A DNA stretch of 64,000 nt, taken from DATBLE01 sp036555585 (GTDB taxonomy: Bacteria; Actinomycetota; Thermoleophilia; Gaiellales; Gaiellaceae). Within the stretch, counting starts at the first letter, position 1, and each line of letters begins with the position of its first letter. The notes under the pieces are model-generated. The model saw only the letters and a program-made list of their open reading frames with translations, ran no database searches and was not told the DNA's origin. The translations under genes and the position numbers were made by a program. Location: the NCBI GenBank assembly GCA_036555585.1, contig DATBLE010000039.1, forward strand, positions 1-64,000, read 5' to 3'. This document shows, piece by piece, positions 57,390 through 64,000 of this stretch.

Positions 57390-57395
57390 ATCCTA
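57390..57395 (-). promoter_or_regulatory. Putative -10 box of the aminotransferase
   Basis: TAGGAT on the minus strand, 8 nt before the ATG at 57381. A plus-strand box lies 5 nt further on. Confidence 0.45.
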
Positions 57396-57400
57396 CGCGC

Positions 57401-57406
57401 TAGGCT
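57401..57406 (+). promoter_or_regulatory. Putative -10 box of mmsA
   Basis: TAGGCT on the plus strand. The predicted transcript would start near 57413, giving a short leader that carries the GAGGAGG ribosome binding site (57421-57427). This is one of few genes here with both signals. Confidence 0.4.
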
Positions 57407-57434
57407 GGGGTTGTCGATTCGAGGAGGAACACGC

Positions 57435-58949
<1,515 letters not shown>

Positions 58950-58952
58950 AGG

Positions 58953-58976
58953 AGGGACAGGCTTCGGCCTGTCCCT
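58953..58976. repeat. Dispersed palindrome, copy 4, with TTCG loop
   Basis: A 10-bp perfect stem (AGGGACAGGC / GCCTGTCCCT) with a TTCG tetraloop closed by C-G, 4 nt after the mmsA stop. As RNA it would form a very stable UUCG hairpin and could stop transcription or protect the 3' end. Confidence 0.85.
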
Positions 58977-59009
58977 GCTCTCGGGCGGAAGCGTCGGTCC
59001 GGCGGAAAG

Positions 59010-59035
59010 CAGGGTCAGGCTGAAGCCTGACCCTG
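59010..59035. repeat. Dispersed palindrome, copy 5
   Basis: A 12-bp perfect stem (CAGGGTCAGGCT / AGCCTGACCCTG) with a 2-nt loop, 33 nt after copy 4. It differs from copy 4 by a compensated change (GACAGG to GTCAGG with matching partner). It contains the last codons and stop of the MOSC gene. Confidence 0.85.
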
Positions 59036-59545
59036 TACCTCGATCGCATCGCCGACCGCGACCGTCCCGGCCTCGAGGACGCGGCAGTTCATGCCTCGCA
59101 GCCGGCGGTCGCGATGGTCGTTCACCCACGTCAGCGCGTCGAGCCCGAAACGCTCCCGGAACTTCTTGCACCCCGTGTGCGGGGCCGGGGACACCTCCAG
59201 CAGCGCGCTGCCGATCCTGAGCCGGGTGCCGACGGGCAGCGCCTCCTCGGCGAGGTCGAGATCGACGAGGAAGTTGTCGCCCGGGGCGTCGCGCGGAAGG
59301 CCGTCCTGGTTGACGAGCCGGGCGACGCGCACGTTCATCAGCGTTACCTGTGCGTCGACGTCCGGCCGCCTGCCCCGCGACCAGCGGTCGCCCTCGACGC
59401 CTCTCTCGACCGTGACCTCCACGGTCGCGGGTGTGTCGTGCACGCCCTCCTCGACCCGGACGCAGATCAGCTCGACCGTGCCGCTGCCGCGGGGGGCCGG
59501 CTCGGTCGCCGTCCAGCGCGTCTCGAGGTTCTCGGCGGTGAGCAT
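59015..59545 (-). CDS. MOSC-domain protein
   Basis: A 176-residue stand-alone MOSC protein. The conserved cysteine that carries sulphur from a pyridoxal-dependent desulphurase is in PHTGCKKF. ERGVEGDRWSRGRR and VTLMNVRVARLV are the usual early motifs, and RGMNCRVLEAGTVAVGD closes the fold. Such proteins take part in molybdenum-cofactor sulphuration or in sulphur transfer; the target is unknown. TACGAT lies 6 nt before the ATG. Its last codons (QGQASA) are encoded by palindrome copy 5, which suggests the element replaced the original end. Confidence 0.87.
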   Translation of the reverse strand: MLTAENLETRWTATEPAPRGSGTVELICVRVEEGVHDTPATVEVTVERGVEGDRWSRGRRPDVDAQVTLMNVRVARLVNQDGLPRDAPGDNFLVDLDLAEEALPVGTRLRIGSALLEVSPAPHTGCKKFRERFGLDALTWVNDHRDRRLRGMNCRVLEAGTVAVGDAIEVQGQASA

Positions 59546-59551
59546 CGCCTC

Positions 59552-59557
59552 ATCGTA
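59552..59557 (-). promoter_or_regulatory. Putative -10 box, leaderless start of the MOSC gene
   Basis: TACGAT on the minus strand, exactly 6 nt before the ATG at 59545. Confidence 0.5.
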
Positions 59558-59574
59558 CGGGCTGACCGCGCCGA

Positions 59575-59961
59575 CTACTCGCCGAGCGCCTCCAGGTAGC
59601 GGACGAACGCCTCCTGCCGCCGGGTGCTCGCGGCGATCTCGCCCTGCAGCCGGACGATCTCCGCCTCCACCTCCTCGCGCTCGGCCTGCTCGTCACGAGC
59701 ATCCTCGACGCCGCCGCCGGTGAGCTCCAGCCACTCCTCGTCCTCCTCGACCGCAGGCGTCCCCTGGAGCGCGGGGCGAACGACGTCGACGTCCTCCGGC
59801 GAGAGCCGCGCGAACACCTCCTCGTCGAAGCGTTCCCCGTCGAGCTCGACTACGAGCCTGGCGATCTCCTCCTCCAGCGCGGCGGCCCGCCCGCGCTCGA
59901 ACTCCAGCTCCTCGGTCGCCTGCCGCCGGCGCTGGGCTCGTGCGATCGCGACGCGGTCCAC
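59575..59961 (-). CDS. Hypothetical coiled-coil protein
   Basis: A 128-residue, highly charged protein, almost entirely helical, with heptad-like stretches at both ends (RRRQATEELEFERGRAAALE; EREEVEAEIVRLQGEI). No known family is recognised. It starts with GTG 59961, with TATCGT 6 nt upstream, so it is predicted to be leaderless. The GntR regulator starts 74 nt away in the other direction. It might be a structural or scaffold protein; there is no evidence for function. Confidence 0.7.
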   Translation of the reverse strand: MDRVAIARAQRRRQATEELEFERGRAAALEEEIARLVVELDGERFDEEVFARLSPEDVDVVRPALQGTPAVEEDEEWLELTGGGVEDARDEQAEREEVEAEIVRLQGEIAASTRRQEAFVRYLEALGE

Positions 59962-59967
59962 GGGCCA

Positions 59968-59973
59968 ACGATA
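59968..59973 (-). promoter_or_regulatory. Putative -10 box, leaderless start at 59961
   Basis: TATCGT on the minus strand, exactly 6 nt before the GTG of the coiled-coil gene. Confidence 0.5.
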
Positions 59974-60015
59974 GTGCGGTCGTCCGGCACGAGCGCCGTT
60001 GGCGGCTCGGATTGC

Positions 60016-60027
60016 ATACTGTATTTT
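60016..60027 (+). promoter_or_regulatory. Promoter and possible operator of the GntR gene
   Basis: TATTTT (60022-60027) lies 7 nt before the GTG at 60035. The overlapping inverted repeat ATAC-T-GTAT (60016-60024) resembles operators bound by FCD-type GntR proteins, so self-regulation is possible. The operator call is inference. Confidence 0.4.
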
Positions 60028-60034
60028 CCTCCCG

Positions 60035-60736
60035 GTGGCCGGGACGCTGGACAAGGGGGAAGGCCTCGTGCGCAACGCGAGCCTGGCGGCCACGGAGCTG
60101 ATCCGGGAGGCGATCCTCGACGGCAGGCTTCAGCCCGGACAGCGTCTGAAGGAGGAGGACCTCGCCCGGCAGCTCGGGATCAGCCGGACGCCCGTGCGCG
60201 AGGCGCTGCTGATGCTCCAGGTCGAGGGGCTGATCGTGGCGACGCCGAATCGAGGCGCCACGGTGCGGGTGCACACGCCCGACGACCTCGACGACCTCTA
60301 CGGCCTGCGCGCCCTGCTCGAAGGCCACGCCGCCCGGCGGGCGGGCGTGCGGATCAACGAGGAGCAGGTCGCCGAGCTGCGCGAGAGCTGCGACCGGTTC
60401 GACGCGCTCGAGCCGGAGGACGAGCTGCGCGAGCTCGTCCGCGAGAACATGTTCTTCCACAACACGATCCTCGAGGTCGCGGGCAGCGCCCGGCTGGGCA
60501 GCATGGTGCGCCGGGTGATCGAGCTGCCCCTGGTCTACAAATCGTACATCTGGTACTCGCCCGACCAGAAGCGGATCTCGTCGCACTACCACCGGCAGAT
60601 CGTCAACGCCCTGGCGAGCGGGGACGCCGAGCGCGCCGAGCTGATCATGAAGGAGCACGTCTTCGAGGCGCGGGACCTGCTCGTCGCCCGGCTCAGAGCC
60701 GAGGAGAGCGCCGCGCCGGCCGAGGCGCACGCGTGA
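60035..60736 (+). CDS. GntR-family regulator, FCD subfamily
   Basis: A 233-residue repressor-like protein. The N-terminal winged helix has TELIREAILDGRLQPGQRL and LARQLGISRTPVREALLMLQ, with EGLIVATPNRGATV as the wing. The C-terminal FCD domain has the metal- or ligand-binding residues in ENMFFHNTILEVAGS and SSHYHRQIVNAL. It probably controls the coupled catabolic genes that follow in response to a carboxylic acid. I use GTG 60035; GTG 60068 has a GGGGGA ribosome binding site 7 nt upstream and is a real alternative. Confidence 0.88.
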   Translation: MAGTLDKGEGLVRNASLAATELIREAILDGRLQPGQRLKEEDLARQLGISRTPVREALLMLQVEGLIVATPNRGATVRVHTPDDLDDLYGLRALLEGHAARRAGVRINEEQVAELRESCDRFDALEPEDELRELVRENMFFHNTILEVAGSARLGSMVRRVIELPLVYKSYIWYSPDQKRISSHYHRQIVNALASGDAERAELIMKEHVFEARDLLVARLRAEESAAPAEAHA

Positions 60737-61986
60737 CCGACGCCGCCGCCGCGACCGAGCGCACCCTGCGTCCCGCGACCGACGGCCCCGGCCCGCTCGC
60801 CGGTGTCCGGGTGGTCGAGCTGGGGATGCTGCTCGCGGGGCCGTTCACGGGGCGGCTGCTCGGCGACATGGGCGCGGAGATCATCAAGGTCGAGCCGCCC
60901 GGTCAGCCCGACCCGCTGCGCGACTGGGGCCACGCGCGGTACGAGGGACGGTCGCTCTGGTGGCCGGTGCAGTCGCGGAACAAGAAGTGCGTCACGCTCA
61001 ACCTGCGCGAGGAACGGGGACAGGAGCTCCTGCTGGGGCTCGTGGCGCAGAGCGACGTCCTGGTCGAGAACTTCCGCCCCGGAACGCTCGAGCGGTGGAA
61101 CCTCGCGCCGGAGCGGCTCTGGGAGGCCAACCCCGGGCTCGTGATCGCCCGCGTCTCCGGCTACGGCCAGACCGGTCCGTACGCGCCGCGTGCCGGCTTC
61201 GCCTCGGTGTCGGAGGCGATGGGCGGGATCCGCTACATCAACGGCTTCCCGGACGAGCCGCCGCCGCGGATCCACATCTCGCTGGGCGACTCGCTCGCCG
61301 GGATGTTCGCGGCCCAGGGCATCCTCGCCGCGCTGTACCGGCGCGACGCGCTCGGGGGCGGGCGCGGCCAGGTGGTCGACGTCTCGCTGATGGAGGCGTG
61401 CTTCGCCCTGCTGGAGAGCATGGTCCCCGAGTACGACCGGCTCGGCATCGTCCGCGGCCCCGGCGGGACCGGGCTGAAGGGCGTCGCGCCCTCCAACATC
61501 TTCAAGTCGAGCGACGGCAAGTGGATGGTGATCGCCGCGAACGCGGACAAGGTGTTCGGCCGGCTGTGCGAGGCGATGGGCCAGGCGGAGCTGGCGGAGG
61601 ACCCGCGGTTCGCGACCCACGTCGCCCGCGGCGAGCACCAGGAGGAGCTCGAGGGCATCGTCGCCGAGTGGGCATCGCGGCACACCGCGGCCGAGATCGA
61701 CTCGGTGCTCAATGACGCCGGCGTGATCTGCGGGCCGATCTACACGATCGCCGACATCTTCGAGGACGACCAGTTCCGCGCCCGCGAGATGCTGGTCGAG
61801 CACCACGACCCGGAGTTCGGCTCTTACCTCGGCCCCGGGATCGTCCCCAAGTTCTCGGAGACGCCCGGCGAGGTGCGCTGGTCGGCGACCTGGGAGGAGG
61901 GAAGCCACAACGAGGACGTCTACGGCGGGCTGCTCGGGCTCTCCGACGACGAGGTCGCCCAGCTGAAGGAGGACGGGGTCCTTTGA
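60733..61986 (+). CDS. Family III (CaiB/BaiF) CoA-transferase
   Basis: A 417-residue acyl-CoA transferase. RVVELGMLLAGPFTGRLLGD and GAEIIKVEPPGQPDPLRDWG form the N-terminal CoA-binding fold. The catalytic aspartate is in SLGDSLAGM. GYGQTGPYAPRAGF and QVVDVSLMEACFAL are further family motifs. It moves CoA between organic acids. The start GTG overlaps the regulator stop. The next gene, an HMG-CoA-lyase-like enzyme, could cleave the CoA ester it forms; that sequence of reactions is inferred. Confidence 0.92.
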   Translation: MTDAAAATERTLRPATDGPGPLAGVRVVELGMLLAGPFTGRLLGDMGAEIIKVEPPGQPDPLRDWGHARYEGRSLWWPVQSRNKKCVTLNLREERGQELLLGLVAQSDVLVENFRPGTLERWNLAPERLWEANPGLVIARVSGYGQTGPYAPRAGFASVSEAMGGIRYINGFPDEPPPRIHISLGDSLAGMFAAQGILAALYRRDALGGGRGQVVDVSLMEACFALLESMVPEYDRLGIVRGPGGTGLKGVAPSNIFKSSDGKWMVIAANADKVFGRLCEAMGQAELAEDPRFATHVARGEHQEELEGIVAEWASRHTAAEIDSVLNDAGVICGPIYTIADIFEDDQFRAREMLVEHHDPEFGSYLGPGIVPKFSETPGEVRWSATWEEGSHNEDVYGGLLGLSDDEVAQLKEDGVL

Positions 61987-62897
61987 CGGTCACGATCTGC
62001 GACGTCGGGCCGCGCGACGGCCTCCAGAACGAGGAGAAGCACCTCGACCCGGAGACGCGCGCCGAGCTCGTCAACCGGCTCGCCGACGCCGGCCTGCCCC
62101 GGATCGAGGCGGTCAGCTTCGTCAACCCGGCCCGAGTCCCGCAGATGGCCGGCGCCGAGGAGGTGGTCGCCGGCATCGAGCGCCGGGACGGCGTCGCCTA
62201 CGCGGGCCTCGTCCTGAACGAGCGCGGCTACGACCGGCTGGCCGCGACCCGGCTCGACGAGGTGCACGTGGCCTTCGCCGCCACGGAGAGCTTCAACCGC
62301 CGCAACCAGAACGCCTCGCCGGAGGAGTCGCTCGCCGCGGCCACGGCGATCGTCGAGCGTGCCCACGCGGACGGAATCCGAGCGACGGTGACCGTCGGCG
62401 TCGCCTTCGGCTGCCCGTTCGAAGGCCGGGTGGACCCCGGCCAAGTCCTCGGCTTCGCCGAGATCTTGGCTAGAAGTGGCGCCGACGAGATCGTCTTCGC
62501 GGACACCGTGGGAGTCGCCGTTCCGCGGCAGGTCAAGGAGCTCGTCGGCCAAGCGCTGCCTCTCGTGCGCAAGGCGGCGGAGCCGCCTTGCGCACTAGGC
62601 GTGCACTTGCACAACACGCGCAACACCGGCTTCGCGAACGCGTACGCGGCGCTGGAGGCGGGCGCGACCGTGCTGGACGCGTCGGTCGGCGGCCTGGGCG
62701 GCTGCCCCTTCGCCCCGCGCGCGACCGGGAACATCTGCACGGAGGATCTCGTCTACATGCTCCACGGCGAGGGTGTCGAGACCGGCATCGACCTCGCCGC
62801 GCTGATCACCGTCGCCGAGTGGCTCGAAGGCCGGCTCGGCAAGCAACTACCTGGACAGGTCTACCGCGCCGGCACCTTCGCGCCGGTCGCGGCCTGA
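61983..62897 (+). CDS. Hydroxymethylglutaryl-CoA lyase family protein
   Basis: A 304-residue TIM-barrel lyase. DVGPRDGLQNE supplies the first metal aspartate and catalytic arginine, GVHLHNTRNTG the metal histidines, and GGLGGCPFAPRATGN the catalytic cysteine and glycine loop. It should split a 3-hydroxyacyl-CoA such as HMG-CoA or citramalyl-CoA; the substrate is open. The start is TTG 61983, overlapping the CoA-transferase stop. A long perfect hairpin (62565-62595) lies in the coding region before the metal motif. Confidence 0.88.
   Translation: MTVTICDVGPRDGLQNEEKHLDPETRAELVNRLADAGLPRIEAVSFVNPARVPQMAGAEEVVAGIERRDGVAYAGLVLNERGYDRLAATRLDEVHVAFAATESFNRRNQNASPEESLAAATAIVERAHADGIRATVTVGVAFGCPFEGRVDPGQVLGFAEILARSGADEIVFADTVGVAVPRQVKELVGQALPLVRKAAEPPCALGVHLHNTRNTGFANAYAALEAGATVLDASVGGLGGCPFAPRATGNICTEDLVYMLHGEGVETGIDLAALITVAEWLEGRLGKQLPGQVYRAGTFAPVAA
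62565..62595. repeat. Intragenic perfect hairpin
   Basis: A 13-14 bp perfect stem (GTGCGCAAGGCGG / CCGCCTTGCGCAC) with a 3-5 nt loop, in the lyase gene. It is the longest intragenic hairpin seen in this window. Confidence 0.75.
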
Positions 62898-62909
62898 GAG
62901 GGAGGAACG

Positions 62910-64000
62910 ATGGCGTACAGATTGGGGGTGGACGTCGGCGGCACCTTCACCGACCTCTTCCTCGTCGGGGACGGAAACGGCGACGGCGGCGGTCGCTTCC
63001 GGGTGAAGACGCCGTCGACGCCCGCCGACCCGTCGGAGGGCGTGCTCGCCGGCGTGCGCCGCATCTGCGAGGAGGCCGGGATCGACGTCGGCGACATCCG
63101 GAACATCCTCCACGGGACGACCGTGGCCACGAACGCGGTGCTCGAGTCGAAGGGCGCGCGCGTCGGCCTGATCACGACCGTCGGCTTCCAGCAGATCCTG
63201 CACCTGGCGCGCTCGCAGACCCCCGGCCCGCTGGCGGGCTGGATCATCATGATCAAGCCCGACCCGCCCGCCTCGCTGGCCGACACGCGCGAGGCGGTCG
63301 AGCGGATGGACGCCCGCGGCGAGCCGATCGTGCCGGTCGACGTCGAGCAGGTCGAGGGGGTCGTGCGCGACCTGGTCGAGTCGGGCGTCGAGACGCTGAC
63401 GGTGGCGCTGATCAACTCGTACGTGAACGGCGAGCACGAGCGGCAGATCGGGGAGATCGTCGAGCGGCTCTACCCGGGCTTCCCGGTCACGCTCTCGTCA
63501 GAGGTCCTCCCGGAGTTCCGCGAGTACGAGCGGGCGCTGACCGCCTGCATGAACTCGTACGTCCGCCCGAAGGTGGCCGACTACGTCAACCGCCTCCAGG
63601 AGCAGCTGGGGGGAATCGGGGCGAAGGCGGACGTCAACATCCTCCGCTCCGACGCGGGCCTGATGACGACGCGCGAGGCGGCGCGCAACCCGATCTACGG
63701 CGTGCTCTCGGGCCCGTCCGGCGGGGTGGCCGGCGCCCTGTTCGTCGCGCGCAAAGCAGGCTTCGACGACATCCTCGCCTTCGACATGGGCGGCACCTCC
63801 ACCGACGTCGCCCTCTGCCAGAACGGCCAGCCGACGATCGGGCGCGAGACCGCGATCGGCCACTTCCGGATCAAGGTGCCCTCGGTGAACGTGCACACGG
63901 TCGGCGCGGGCGGCGGCTCGATCGCCCACGTCCCCGAGCTGACCAGGGCGCTGCGCGTCGGCCCGCAGTCGGCGGGCGCCGAGCCGGGCCCGGCGGCATA
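62910..64000 (+). CDS. hyuA: Hydantoinase/oxoprolinase A-type subunit, N-terminal part
   Basis: The gene runs off the right edge; about 363 residues are visible. It starts at ATG 62910 with a GAGAGGGAGG ribosome binding site. RLGVDVGGTFTDLFLV is the ATP-binding start typical of HyuA/OplAH. LHGTTVATNAVLESKGARVG, YVRPKVADYVNRL, GVLSGPSGGVAGALFVA and FDMGGTSTDVAL follow in the family order. Members split hydantoins, 5-oxoproline or carboxylate acetone-like ketones with ATP. A HyuB partner would be expected downstream. It is part of the operon begun by the GntR regulator. Confidence 0.92.
   Translation, partial: MAYRLGVDVGGTFTDLFLVGDGNGDGGGRFRVKTPSTPADPSEGVLAGVRRICEEAGIDVGDIRNILHGTTVATNAVLESKGARVGLITTVGFQQILHLARSQTPGPLAGWIIMIKPDPPASLADTREAVERMDARGEPIVPVDVEQVEGVVRDLVESGVETLTVALINSYVNGEHERQIGEIVERLYPGFPVTLSSEVLPEFREYERALTACMNSYVRPKVADYVNRLQEQLGGIGAKADVNILRSDAGLMTTREAARNPIYGVLSGPSGGVAGALFVARKAGFDDILAFDMGGTSTDVALCQNGQPTIGRETAIGHFRIKVPSVNVHTVGAGGGSIAHVPELTRALRVGPQSAGAEPGPAA

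Overview
This window comes from a high-GC bacterium, most probably an actinobacterium of a deep lineage such as Thermoleophilia. That placement is inference from three things: coenzyme F420 biosynthesis genes (cofD, cofE, cofC, fbiC) with an Fgd-like F420 dehydrogenase; many GTG starts and 4-nt ATGA/GTGA overlaps; and -10 boxes of the TANNNT type placed directly before start codons. No rRNA, tRNA, transposase, integrase or CRISPR array was seen, and no gap longer than 300 bases lacks a gene.

Region 1 (1-33542) is a surface-polysaccharide locus. It holds the end of a polyprenyl-phosphate sugar transferase, a WecA-like sugar-1-phosphate transferase fused to a CapD-like domain, GDP-mannose 4,6-dehydratase (gmd) and GDP-fucose synthase (fcl), another sugar-nucleotide dehydratase, about ten glycosyltransferases, several methyltransferases, GT-C-like membrane proteins, and an ABC exporter (wzm at 27875, wzt at 32047). 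The simplest reading is a lipid-linked glycan containing a 6-deoxyhexose such as L-fucose, exported by the Wzm/Wzt route. The locus is interrupted by an AT-richer AAA ATPase gene (17161), a vapBC toxin-antitoxin pair (29529) and hemE-hemH (30162-32050), which are translationally coupled to wzt.

Region 2 (33539-41663, minus strand) holds a methyltransferase-like gene, a PolX/PHP protein with a degenerate polymerase site, a five-GAF hybrid histidine kinase, a receiver-cyclase and an Hpt protein. The last three form one phosphorelay operon. Region 3 (41710-50942) is F420 biology: cofD-cofE, a GAF-GGDEF protein, a macro-domain protein, fgd-cofC, and divergent fbiC followed by a PPOX-family gene. 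Region 4 (50921-64000) is mostly catabolic: an amidase, a 2-hydroxyacid dehydrogenase, a class III aminotransferase divergent from a methylmalonate-semialdehyde dehydrogenase, a MOSC protein, and a GntR-CaiB-HMGL-HyuA operon that runs off the window.

The least ordinary signals are non-coding. They are: (i) a TANNNT box exactly 6 nt before at least ten start codons, predicting widespread leaderless mRNAs; (ii) a dispersed family of short palindromes with GACAGG...CCTGTC-type arms, one diverged member apparently inserted in frame into a glycosyltransferase; (iii) two genes whose best start is ATA, overlapping the upstream TAG stop as ATAG; (iv) several perfect 9-14 bp hairpins inside coding sequence; (v) a two-unit repeat with conserved GTGGAA/TTCCAC hairpins before the macro-domain gene.
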